This document shows, piece by piece, positions 43,501 to 54,367 of a stretch of DNA of 64,000 nucleotides. Position 1 is the stretch's first letter, and every line of letters begins with the position of its first letter. This stretch comes from Sphaerolaimus hirsutus (Eukaryota; Nematoda; Chromadorea; Monhysterida; Sphaerolaimidae). The stretch is taken from positions 4,467,504 through 4,531,503 of the forward strand of contig OZ038460.1 of the NCBI GenBank assembly GCA_964036195.1, given 5' to 3'. Both the position numbers and the translations under genes were made by a program. A model generated the notes under the pieces. That model was not told where the DNA came from. It saw nothing but the letters and a program-made list of their open reading frames with translations, and did not search any database.

Positions 43501-46500
43501 GGAAGAATTAACGCAGAGATAATGGAAGGAATTTTAGTTGACACGCAGGGACGTATCCAGGATTTTTGAGCGGGGGGGGCTGTTTGTTTACGGAGCCCCG
43601 CGAACGGGGGGGGCTCAGCCCCCCCCCCCCTAAAATTTTCTCTACATAGTAACGGGATGGCGCCATGGCGCTGGCGCCATTCGTAGGCGCCACGCCATGG
43701 CGCTATTGGCGTTGGCGCTGACGCCAAGAGCAGCGGTATATGTTTATAAATATACATATATACACAGCGACAGGCACACAATTGATGGCATTTTCAGGGA
43801 TATGCGTGTACAGGGACTAGGGTTGGCCGATGTTTTTTTTAAAACGTTTTTTATTAAAAAAAAAACGTTTTTTTTTTAAAAAAAACATGACGTCCGAAAT
43901 GTTTTTTTTAAAAAAAAACATCGACCGAAATTTTTAGTACTAAGCACTAGGTATTTTGCAAAATTTTTGCGCGCAAGCGCGCAATTTCACACACAAATTG
44001 ACATTGGTGGTTGTTTTCGTTGGTTTTGTGGCATTTTTAGTATCAAGTATCCAATTCTATGTGCTACCATGGGTTAATAAGCCGTCATATGTTGCTGTAG
44101 TTATATAATATTGAGGTAATGTGCTTCATGTACCTCCACAGTGTGTAACATCACTCCCAAAGTAACAACCTCCTTTTTTAACCTTGTTTCATCACTATTC
44201 CGTGCGAAACTTTACCTGAAGTCACAAACATTCGACTATAAGGCGATATACGAACGATATGTCGACGAAAAATGGATATTTTTGACACAAATCACCACTT
44301 ATAATGCTATCCCATGGCTCAACAGCCATTATATGGTCATATATAACATCACAGAGTATTGCAACTGTCTGATATACCTATATATGTTGACAGAAGGTCA
44401 TATCTGGGAGCTTTTAAAAAAAAACGTTTTTTATTTAAAAAAAACATCGAGTTAAAAAAACGTTTTTTTTCCAACCCTAACAGGGACCGATCTGCTGAAA
44501 ATACGTATGTGTGATGGAAGATTGCGCGCTTGCGCGCAAAATTTTTTACGCATACCTTCAAAATTACTCCCAAAATCGCATTTTCCGGGACTTTTCTTGT
44601 CTCACCCCGGGAAGGGGGGGGGGGGCTGCAGCCCCCCCCCGCCCCCCCCCCTGGATACGTCCTTGTGGCACGGCATGGTTTTTTTCTGTCATAACCGCAA
44701 ATCGCGAGTAGAAATTCGCACTGAAGTATGGGAAATGGAGAAGTGAAAGTGGAGGAAAAAATATTTTGAGAAGTGAAAGTAAAAGTTTACTTCGCTTTTG
44801 ACCCTTTACTCCTCCCTCATACCCAGGGACGTATCCAGGATTTTTGAGCGGGGGGGCCAAGGACGGGGGCGGGGGGGGGGGGGGGGGCGGGGGGGGACGG
44901 CCGCCCCCCCCCCGTTCCCGGGCTGGTCATAAACATTTGCCAGGAATGGCACTTTTGTAATACGATTTTGTAGGTACTTTGGAAAAAATTTGGCGCGCAA
45001 GCGCGCAAACCCCACCCGTTGGCTAATGTATAATTTCAGGAGTCCAAACAGTATTATAAAACTGCCCCACGTGGCCATAGTAACTATATATAGGTCTTAA
45101 AATATACCTATATAGTATACATATCGCGAGCGCCAACGCCAATACTGCCATGGCGCTGGTGCCTACAAATGGCGCCAGCGCCGTGACTTCATTCCTTTAC
45201 TATAGGGCCAAATTTTAGGGGGGCGCCGCCCCCCCCCCGTTCGCCGGGCTCCGTATACAATCGGCCCCCCCGCTCAAAAATCCTGCGTACGTCCCTGGGG
45301 GGGCTGCCTGTTTACGGAACCCGGCGAACGGGCGGGGGCTCAGCCATGGCGCTAACGCCATCCGTAGGCGCCACGCCATGGCGCAAGTGGCGTTGGCGCC
45401 AGCGCCATGAAATGCTGTATTTGTATGTAAATATACTTACAAATACAGCAAAAAAAGCACGGTATAGTAAATTGTGAGGGATTTGCGGCTACAGGAGCAA
45501 TACGGTGATATTCCTAATGTGTGGTAGCAAAGTGCGCGCTTCCGCGCAAAATTTTTTGCATTACACCTTGCAAAATCGTACCGAAGCTTGCATTTTCCCG
45601 TGTTTCTCAGGTCTCACCCCGGGAAGAGGGGGGGGGGGGGTTGCAGCCCCCCGCCCTGGATACGGCCCTGNNNNNNNNNNNNNNNNNNNNNNNNNNNNNN
45701 NNNNNNNNNNNNNNNNNNNNNNNNNNNNNNNNNNNNNNNNNNNNNNNNNNNNNNNNNNNNNNNNNNNNNNNNNNNNNNNNNNNNNNNNNNNNNNNNNNNN
45801 NNNNNNNNNNNNNNNNNNNNNNNNNNNNNNNNNNNNNNNNNNNNNNNNNNNNNNNNNNNNNNNNNNNNNNTTTTAGTTGACACGGCATGGGTTTTTTCTG
45901 TCAACTGCAAATCGCGAGTAGAAATTCACACTGAAGTATGGGAAATGGAGAAGTGAAAGTGGAGAACAAAAAATATTTTGAGAAGTGAAAGTAAAAAGTT
46001 TACTTCGCTTTTAACCCTTTACTCCTCATACCCAGGGACGTATCCAGGATTTTTGAGCGGGGGGGGGGCTGCTTGTTTACGGAACCCGGCGAACGGGGGG
46101 GGGGGCCTCAGCCAGGGCGCTAACGCCATCCGTAGGCGCCAGCGCCATGAAATGCTGTATTTGTATGTAAATGTACTTACAAATACAGCAAAAAACGCAC
46201 GGTATAGTAAATTGTGAGGGATTTGCGGCTACAGGGTGATAAGGTGAGCAAAAAGGTGATATTCCTAATGTGTGGTAGCAAAACGTTCTTTGCATTACAC
46301 CTTGCAAAATCGTACCGAAGCTTGCATTTTCCCGTGTTTCTCAGGTCTCACCCCGGGAAGCCCCCCCCCCGCCCTGGATACGGCCATGCTCATACCAGTC
46401 GTTACGTCACATGACACCCATCATTTCTATTCTCACCTCTCAAATGTTTTTTTATACTTCACCATTTGCGTAACTGTCACTGAAAACACAATCACAACAA

Positions 46501-49500
46501 AATTCAAAATACCTGCGTATTCGGGTCGCTATGCTCGGCAGCCATCTGTAAATGGCTCATCAGCGTCAAGTCCCTGGCAGCGTGCCAACGGTCGTGAATC
46601 GCGTGGTGGTAAATCTGGCACAATATCGCGCGTTGCCTCAAACGTCTGGTTCGGTCGTTCGAGTACACGTATTCGCACAGGCGCGCCAGACGCGATTCGG
46701 AACTTTCTGATGAGCCCCCCGCCGCGGCGACTACGGAATCGAGCTGAAAGTTTTGGAGGATTTGGGGGGATTTTAGTTGGGTATGGTAATTATACCGTTT
46801 GCACACCTGTATCTACCATATCTCAATAGATCACCAAAAACGTTTTTTCTGCTTTATCATTACATTACATTACGCTCACTATGGGCCCACACACGCTAGT
46901 TGACATCGACACCAAATGTCAACTGGTGCCGATCCCGAATCAAAGCTTGCTGACGAGCCGACAAATGACCTTCAAACGCAATGTTTCAATCGGGATCGGC
47001 ACCAGTTGATATTTGGTGTCGATGTCAACTAGCGTGTGTGGGGGCTATGGGTGATATTTTTATCATATTCGTCAAAAATTGGCTCACACGCACTAGTTGA
47101 CTGAAAAATTCGTGTCAACTAAATACAACTAAGTTTTGGTTAATTATGTGATTCCAACTTTCGTTATGGGATAAAGCATAGTTCACCTTCAATCGTGACA
47201 CTTAATTTTCATTGCGATGCTTTGGATTTTTTTTGTGTTGAAATTAGTTGACATTCAGTTGACACGAATGTGCGAAGTCAACTAGCATGAGCACACAATA
47301 CGGTGAGATACTCTGTTTGCGTGTCGCCCGACAAGTATCAATAGGTGTCCATAATTCAAAAAGTACGCACTAAAGGAACAAAGATGCCAGTCAAAAAACA
47401 ACCCCACCTTATAATACAGGTGCTCAATAGCCCTGACATGCGCCCGACACATTTCCTCAGCCGGTGTTTCCTTTGTATTCAGGTACGCAATGACCCTGTC
47501 AATCAGGGTACACAACCCTGTTTCACCCTTCAATTTGTCCACATAATCCGTGCTGTGACAATCCGCTTGTTGTAGGATTTTCGTGAACTCATCGTCGATT
47601 CTTTCCACGGCTACAAGGACTGAGCCTTGCACTATTAAGGGGCGATCTTTGCTCTGAAATTTTGAATCGTTTGAATGGTTGATTGCGGGGTTTGGGGTGG
47701 CAGAGTTTACCGTACCGTAGTGTTTACCGTAAATTGGAGATTGACGGTACTGTTTCGATAGTAAATAGCGTTTACGGATGCATAAAATTATTTATATCAA
47801 CAAATCTATCCCTGACCCCCCCCCCCCTCCTCCAATCGCCCAGCCATCTATCTATGTGTAGCAAACTTTGAGCGATTAACCCCCAATTTACTCAAAATCG
47901 CTAAAATTTACTTCATTTTTTAAATTTTAACCTTCAAAGTCGCTATTTTCAGCCATATACCCATTTTTATTCAATTTTGCTACGTTTAACCTATTTTTTG
48001 CGATTTTTCCTCATTTCAACCCCCGCGACCCCCCCCCCAGAAAAAAATTCAGCTATCTATCTCACCAGACGGACGATTTGCTATCTATGCAACCCCCTGG
48101 AGGGTCAAAATCTTGGAGACCCCTATTTTATAGCTGATGCAATTTGGGACAACCATTTCAGGCTAGGGTTGGGGAACCGAACCGAGAACCGATCACAATT
48201 TTGGAACCGAGAACCGAGAACCGGAACCGAAAAAATACCCGAACCGGAACCGAGAACCGGCACTTAGACCCGGAACCGAACTAAAGAACCGAAATTTTAT
48301 AAACTAATCAGCCGCCTCCCCCCTTCCTGGGTGAGAGTAGGGATATGCATGGAAATGTAACTTCCGGCATCAATTTTTAGGGTCATTTGTCAAAAAATTT
48401 TGCGCGCAAGCGCGCAATTCTTTCTTCACGTGACCGGTGATTTCATCTCACCGGTCGCGCAGCCTCATGTGTTCACGATCCCACCTAAAATGTGTATATG
48501 TATGTCAAATACATATACAGCAGTCTGTGGGGGTCTGTGCCAGTGCGCATGTAAACCTGGTGCGCATGTAGGCCCATTTTCCCACATTTTTCCATCACAC
48601 TGATATTTTAGAAGTACATTGGCAAGCGTACTGGTAATTCTCTCAAAAAATACAGCAAGTGGGGTGCCAGTCTCTCTATATGTACATGTATAAACATACA
48701 TATCAGAGATTTTTGGCACCAATGCCAATGGCGCCAGCGCCATGATGCCATTTCGTCACCATGTAGGTAAACCTCTAGGGCGGGTGGCTGAATCCCCCTC
48801 CCATACAGCAGGCTCAGTAAACAAACATACACCATTCTCATAAATCCTGGATATGTACCTGGCCCCCGAAGCAAGGGGTCTACATGCACACTGGGTTTAC
48901 ATGCACACCAAGTTTTGGCCGTCTGGGGCACCTACGCCAACGCCAATTGCGCCATGGCGTGGTGCCTATGAATGGCGCGAGCGCCATGACACCATTCCGC
49001 CACTACAGGGGCAAAATTGTAGGGGGAGGTTGTTTTATGTTGTTTTTCCTTTGTTCCACATATTATTTTCTTATTCCCGATTTTTTCATTACCCGATACC
49101 CAACTTTTTCATTACCCGGAACCAAAATTTTTGACAATTTGGAACCGAAAGAACCGAACCGGAACCGAACTTAAGAACCGAACCGAGAACCGGAACCGAA
49201 AATTTTGAGGAACCGAGAACCGAACCGAAATTTTTTAGAACCGAGAACCGGAACCGAAAATTTTGTATTTCCCAACCCTATTTCAGGCCCCTTGTTCAAA
49301 AAACGGCATAAACAAATAACTTACGATGACATTTTCATTCTCATCCAATACATACGCATCGCATGTGATTTCTGGCGATTGATCTAGAAGGTCGAGCAAT
49401 TTGTTTGTAAACTCCATGGCCCTGTAAAAAGTATAGAAACTTTTACTGTGTCGCAGGGCCGTATCCAGGGGGAGGCGGGGGGGGGGCTGCAGCCCCCCCC

Positions 49501-52500
49501 CCTCCCGGGGCGAGACCAGAAAGTGACCGGAAAATGCGACTTTTTCAACGTCAGCGTAAAAATTTTTGCGCGCAAGCGCGCATTCTTCACCAGACATTAA
49601 GGTATTATCATCAGATTTGCTCCATGTGGCCGCAAATCGTTGTGAATACACTCAATGTTGTGCTTTTTGCTGTTTTGTATGTATATTTACATACATATAC
49701 AGCGTTCCATGGCGCTGTCGCCAACGCCAAAAGCGCCATTCCGCCACTATTTGGCTCAAATTTTAGGGGGGGGGGGGGCTGAGCCCCCCCCCCTCGCCGG
49801 CCTCCGTACACAAGCAGCCCCCCCCCCGCTCAAAAATCCTGGATACGTCCCTGCTGTGTCGTTAATAATAAAAGTTGAATTGATATTTCAAAACAAACGT
49901 TAGCCAATTTTCATACGTCATACTGTCCGAAATCTTCGTGTTGTACTCGAAAGTGCCAGAAACGATTGCGAACAGAATTTTTACGTAGATAGCGTTGTCC
50001 AAATTGTTTGATTGCGCAATTTCCAATAATTCTTTCAGCAATCCAACCTGAATGAGGAAAAAAACGAAATGAGTTCAAATAGGAAAAGTTGATATTGTGA
50101 CAAATAAATTATAAATAAATTTTTTATTTATGTGAGAAAATCTCAAAAAAAATGTCAAGTGTCAAGTTACTTCGAATAGTAAACTAGATAAACTGTTGAA
50201 ACGTCTACCTTCAAGTAATCACAACTCCATGCCCTAAAGCAAGAAGGAAAAGTCACGACATACCATTCCATAACGATCGGTGGAACGTTTTCCACGCGAT
50301 GCCAGAACTTCACCCAACTTTTTGACAACCAAATCCGGGGTAATTTCAGCATCCTTTTCGAACATTTTCGGTTTTTCGGGACGCCCGTGGCGCACCTGAA
50401 AAATAGCATAGAAGTGAAAATTTGATAACTTTTGAAAAAAGAAACGGCAACAAAATATTGAGCCCATCACCTTTTCCCACTGTTCATTATCACTGAAATC
50501 TCCTTTCGTATCCTTCTTCTGTTCCTTCTGCTTTCTCTTGCGTTTCTCTTTTTCTTCTTTTGGTTTTTTATCGCCGCCGCGGAATTCCGCTCTGTAAAAT
50601 GCGCACAACAATAAAACAAAAACGCCGCATACAGCTACACAAAATTATCAAAAACTCAGCGTAAACAAACTTGAGAAAGTAGCGACGCAATTCCTCCATA
50701 TTCTTAGCTTCCAAATCGGAGAGCTCACTTTCGGAGCTTTCCGAACTTTCGGACCATTCGCTCTCCACATCGGAGCCGAGGGGCTGCGCAAAATCAACGA
50801 GTATCAGGGGTAGGGTTGGGAAAAAATGCTTTCAATCACCTAATGTAAATAAATGTGGTAGTCCCGCACCGTGTAATGTGTGAAGTGTCAAATGTCATTG
50901 TCATGTGAAATGTCAAATGCCATGTACAATGCCATACAATTTTTGTTAAATGTCGTCAAAATGTCAAATAGTTCAGTAAGAATTTTTTTAGTTTTTAGTT
51001 TTATTTATATTTCACATGAGATTTGACACTTCACAGAGTGCGTGACTGCCCCAGAGCCTCAATATACGCATGAACCGATCACTGTCTAGCATAGTTTTTA
51101 CTAAATCCATTGTGGTGATCTATCATACTAAAAATATAATAATACACATAGAATATATACTAATACAACATTTCAAGTTTTAGTTTAACATAAATGAAAT
51201 ATTCCATAAAAACCCGACCACTAAATAAATGGTGAATTTTAATTTTTGCGTTTTGAAATATAATCTAAAAAAAATAAACAAAAATTGATAAATGTCAAAT
51301 TTAGGTATTACGTATGATAAACTTGACAAAAAGAAAGCACAACCCCCGCCCCACCCTGTAACGATCACCAAAAAAACACACACAAAAACCCAACCCCCCA
51401 AAACAGACCTCCTTGGGCGGTTTCATTTCCGCGGGCACCTTCACCTTCTTCACCTTTTGCGGCTTGTCCTTCTTCAAGATCTCGGCCGCCTCGCTGCTGC
51501 TCCCTTCCGAATCCGACTCGGACTCGGACGACGAGTCGGACTGGCCGCTGCGCAGTTCGCCGTCGGAATCGACGCCGGCTGTGGGCGGAGTTTGGGGGGT
51601 GTTGGGGGGTTGAAAGTGGGGTTGTTTGAGGGATGAGTTTTGAGATTTGGGGTTGCGAGTATAGGAGGTTTGGGAGTCTGGAGAAGTGAACTTTTTCGGT
51701 CAAATAGAGGAGAATAACGTGGATCGCAAGGAATTTCTCAAAGATCGCTTCAGATAGCTAGATAGCCGGCCGAATAGGGGGAGGGGTTCAGGAAATAGTA
51801 GGAAAACCTTTTGCCTCGGGATAGATAGAGATATTTAGCTGAGCGGAGCCTGGGATAGACAGATAGCTGGAGCATCTGGTAGGGGGGTTCTGATTTTCAA
51901 GATTTTCGATTACGTTTCTCTCACAAAATATGCATGAAACCGCTATTCGGTTCGTTTCGGGTCAGGTATCCAACCCCAGTCGGGTACCCCCCGACGGGTA
52001 CTGTACCCCTGCACCCCACCCAAACCAAACCCTACCAAAACCACAATCAAACCCCCCAAAAACCAACACGCATCCCCACCCGCTTCATCATCGCCATCGG
52101 CGCCCTCCTCGGCGCTACTGAAGCCGGGCGCGTCGGGCGCCAGCCTGTAGGCGACCAGGATGCCCTCGAAGTCCTTGGTGTACTTGCGCAGCTTCTGGCG
52201 CAGGGTCGTGATGCCCTTGGCGCTGCTCTTGGACATCTCTTTGCGGTATTCCCAGTTCTAAGGGGGAGGGGGGTGTTAATGGCAATGTTTGAATAGTGAA
52301 AGTTGACAATCTGAGTTGACAGGCGAAATTTCAGAACATGGTGATTTTTCAAACGCATTTGAAATTACCGGACGATCTATGTTGACGGAGAGAAAAAATG
52401 AATACCTCTAGCCACCCAAATGTGCTTAAAACAGATTTATCAGTTTTCGTAATTTCGGTTGTCAACTGGTGTGCGTAGGCACATTAGGTTATTTGGCTGG

Positions 52501-53934
52501 AGATTTTTGTGATTTTTTCTACCCGACAGGTAAAAATATATGAAAATTTGTCGTGAACTGGCAGACACCCTCCTGATCACGGACCAATGAAGCATTCGTC
52601 ACTAGTCAACAAGTTACCGACAAAGCTCCAATTTCAGGCAATTCAAAGGGAACTTGACAAGGTAATGTGTAAGGGAATGGGGGTGAATAGCAAGTCAAGT
52701 CAAGTGACAAGTACTTTCATCTACGGATTAAATACTTTTTGTCACTTGTCCACTATCAGAGTTGGCCCAAGGCCAAACCCATCAAAACTCACATCATTGA
52801 CAAAATTGTCCAGCTCATCCAAATACCGGATGTAAAACCTCGGCGCAAAAGCTTCAGATCCAGCTGGCTCCTCGCCAGCTTCAACGGCCTCGCCGCGATG
52901 AACGAAACGCTGACGCGATTTGAGTGGGTCGAACGCCGATTTGGCCTTTTCGTAGGCGCGGCACAGCTCTTCGAAGACTGTTGGGAGGGAGTTGGGTTGC
53001 GATTTTGAGCGGGAACAGGTTTTTAAATGTGATTTTTTTAAACTTGATTTCTTTTTTAGATAAAATAGTTGGAGAACATAGTTCGGGGTCAAGGGGTCAA
53101 CTCACACGCTAACTGAACAACTATACATTTACATTGCTTTCTACCCCAGAGAATAAGCTTTTAATAACGTTCCAGTTTCATGCAATTATGATTATAATAA
53201 TATATTATATTATAAAATATAAAGCACCAATCACACCAATTCATTGTGCTCAATTCTAACACAATCTTTCCCCAACGAAATGACCAAAATAAAATACCAC
53301 CGACCATCGAGAATTTTGCCGAAATCTTTGATATTTTTAGCCTTCCTCAGCTGGCGAATCTGCTCTTTCAGTTCAATTTTCCTGAAAAAAAACATTCAAG
53401 TGTAACTGGAAAATCGATCGAAAATTTCAAGTGGCAACAAATAACAACCTTTTATCTTCCGCCGTCCGCACAACACGCTTGGACTCCTCCTCTGAATCGC
53501 TGGGGATGTGCACAGTACGAACTCTGCGAAAAATGCACAATTTGCAGGGATTATAACGATTTGAATGCCGTTGTACACAACCCTAAACTGTAAAACGCCG
53601 GCGGTAAAATCGCTGTGAATTTTGAGCGCAGGCTCGCAATGACGTGATCTTTTCTCATAGATATGCCAGTCACCAAAAGAATCAATATGAATTACGATCG
53701 ATCATTTGATATACCTACTATTTGTGTTCATAGCACAGCCCAACAATGAACATTTGGCTCACGGCCAAAAAAAACGAGCGAGAAACAAGAAGCCTACAGC
53801 TCTACCAAAACAGCAACCAACGGTTTGGCTTTCTTCACTGGCTTTGTTTGCACAATGTCGCGGATGTCCTCCTCGTCCGAGCTCTCCGAGCTGCTCGACG
53901 ACGACGAGCCGGCCGCGCGGAAAAAACGCGACAT
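37533..53934 (-). CDS. EIF3C: Eukaryotic translation initiation factor 3 subunit c (20 exons)
   Basis: Core subunit of eIF3, which binds the 40S ribosome and bridges eIF1 and eIF5 during initiation. Exons: 53798-53934, 53449-53523, 53305-53381, 52793-52977, 52080-52257, 51409-51578, 50671-50783, 50471-50591, 50264-50395, 49899-50047, 49325-49421, 47408-47653, 46513-46743, 43365-43490, 42287-42441, 41725-41914, 39778-39929, 39218-39408, 38553-38715, 37533-37608. Sum 2964 nt, 987 residues plus stop (human about 913). It opens [17 protein letters not shown] with an acidic Ser-rich N terminus, has eIF3c N-domain motifs ([14 protein letters not shown]), [29 protein letters not shown], the PCI region ([29 protein letters not shown]) and a Gly-rich RGG tail ending QQQSAW. 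The RGG tail is longer than in human and accounts for part of the extra length. Confidence 0.95.
37901..38515. mobile_element. TAGGGTT-family hAT-type element with GGGATC arrays
   Basis: 615 bp in EIF3C intron 19. Ends TAGGGTTCAAACGGGAT and ATCCCGTTTGAACCCTA, with 8-bp duplications ATCACAAA at 37893-37900 and 38516-38523. Most of the body is direct arrays of GGGATC hexamers on both sides of a unique middle (about 38120-38290). Confidence 0.9.
39971..40663. mobile_element. TAGGGTTGG-family hAT-type element (AAAAACGTTT type)
   Basis: 693 bp in EIF3C intron 16, flanked by ATGTTGAC at 39963-39970 and 40664-40671. Left end TAGGGTTGGCCGATG; right end TTTTTTTTCAACCGTA, slightly mutated. Same middle as 28453-29132 in reverse orientation. 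Confidence 0.9.
40755..41270. repeat. AGCTATCTATC-rich repeat
   Basis: Runs of GGGGGG/CCCCCC, AGCTATCTATCTATCCCGGAGG units, AAATTTTTGGCTACTACCCCC and a closing GATTTGCTATCTATCCAAC segment. Related copies: 1024-1205, 38860-38960, 42788-43232, 47815-48123 and (inverted) 51750-51890. No coding capacity. Confidence 0.7.
41489..41668. mobile_element. GTGCCAGTCCC-family hairpin with CTGG/CCAG duplications
   Basis: In EIF3C intron 16. On the gene strand: CCAG then GTGGCGGTCCCGAGCCCTG, an inverted repeat with AAAGTGTCAAATG-type arms, then CTCGGTACTGCCC and CCAG. Duplications CTGG lie at 41485-41488 and 41669-41672. This copy is inside an intron, so any splicing potential is not needed for the gene. 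Confidence 0.75.
42788..43232. repeat. GGGGTCTCC-ended AGCTATCTATC repeat
   Basis: In EIF3C intron 14. Starts GGGGTCTCCTAGGGGGGGGCTGCC and ends ATCATGGAGACC, which are imperfect inverted ends. Interior has AGCTATCTATC units and a unique AT-rich middle. The copy ending at 48123 closes with CTTGGAGACCCC. Confidence 0.65.
43818..44479. mobile_element. TAGGGTTGG-family hAT-type element (AAAAACGTTT type)
   Basis: 662 bp, flanked by ACAGGGAC at 43810-43817 and 44480-44487. Ends TAGGGTTGGCCGATG and TTTTTTTTCCAACCCTA. Middle shared with 28453 and 39971 copies. Confidence 0.9.
45671..45870. other. Assembly gap (200 N)
   Basis: Exactly 200 N, probably a placeholder. It falls in repeats of EIF3C intron 13 and does not touch a coding exon. 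Confidence 1.
46884..47045. mobile_element. CACACACTAGTTGACATCG-family hairpin element
   Basis: 162 bp in EIF3C intron 12, between TATG duplications at 46880-46883 and 47046-47049. Inverted ends CCCACACACGCTAGTTGACA and TGTCAACTAGCGTGTGTGGG; central AAAGCTTGCTGACGAGCCGAC is shared with the same-length copy at 62313-62474. Confidence 0.85.
47089..47293. repeat. CACACGCACTAGTTGAC-family hairpin element
   Basis: In EIF3C intron 12. Inverted ends CTCACACGCACTAGTTGACT and GTCAACTAGCATGAGCAC with internal AACTAAGTTTTGGTTAATTATGTGATT, which is shared with 8959-9218 and 12118-12335. I could not fix its exact duplication. Confidence 0.6.
48164..49280. mobile_element. TAGGGTTGG-family hAT-type element with AACCGAG arrays
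   Basis: 1117 bp in EIF3C intron 11, flanked by TTTCAGGC at 48156-48163 and 49281-49288. Ends TAGGGTTGGGGAACCG and GTATTTCCCAACCCTA. Both subterminal parts are arrays of GAACCGAGAACCG-like units; the middle holds microsatellite-like TATGTATGTACATG palindromes and GCGCGCAAGCGCGC. Confidence 0.9.
49454..49853. mobile_element. CAGGGCCGTATCCAGG hAT-type element, complete
   Basis: 400 bp, nearly filling EIF3C intron 10. Ends CAGGGCCGTATCCAGG and CCTGGATACGTCCCTG are inverted repeats; 8-bp duplications CTGTGTCG at 49446-49453 and 49854-49861. Interior: G/C runs, GCGCGCAAGCGCGC and a TATGTATATTTACATACATA palindrome. Confidence 0.9.
50859..51056. repeat. Diverged GTAGTCCC hairpin (introner-like family)
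   Basis: In EIF3C intron 6. Left GGTAGTCCCGCACCGTGTAAT and right CACAGAGTGCGTGACTGCCCC are inverted, with AAGTGTCAAATGTCAT arms. No clean target duplication. Confidence 0.55.
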
Positions 53935-54367
53935 TTTCCGTGCGTCTTATTTTTTTCCGAGTAATAATTAGGCCTTTAGGAATGTATTTGTCACGTGGCG
54001 CTTCGCGTTACAAACCTGAAAAGTGGAATTGCGTATGAAAAGCCTGAACACGACCGGCGCTAAAGCGCCCGACATCGCGGATTTACTTTTTGGTGGTAAT
54101 TGTATGATTGCGGGACGATTTGCTGCATTATTCCGGTAAGTGAAAAAGAAAGAGAAAAAATATATAGAAACATGCCTTTTGCAAACAAAATAGGCGGAGC
54201 GAACACGATATCAAGCGATCAAAAAAGGGAAATTAAATTCCCTGCAAAAGTAATCCGCGCAAGAAGTGAGCGGTAAAACGTCTTCCCCCGCAAACAGAAG
54301 AAAACACCGAAAAACGCAGTCAAACAAAACGAATCAAATCACAAAACAATCAATTTCCGGTCAAACC
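53935..54367. promoter_or_regulatory. Divergent promoter interval between EIF3C and the four-helix gene
   Basis: 433 bp between two start codons pointing away from each other. Both genes must be driven from here unless a non-coding exon lies further out. No TATA box or other defined element recognised. Confidence 0.5.

Larger units (their letters stand above)
43548..46400. repeat. Cluster of CAGGGACGTATCCAGG hAT-type elements
   Basis: EIF3C intron 13 is mostly built of broken or nested copies: CAGGGACGTATCCAGGATTTTTGAGC starts at about 43550, 44824 and 46033, inverted ends (CTGGATACGTCC, AATCCTGCGTACGTCC) at about 44651 and 45277, with G/C homopolymers, GCGCGCAAGCGCGC and GGCGCTGGCGCC palindromes and duplicated AGAAGTGAAAGT segments. 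A complete TAGGGTTGG element (43818-44479) sits inside. The assembly gap lies here too. Confidence 0.65.

Noticed and set aside
45505..45956. Open frames running through the N block
   Set aside because: They exist only because N was translated as X; the real sequence on both sides is repeat.
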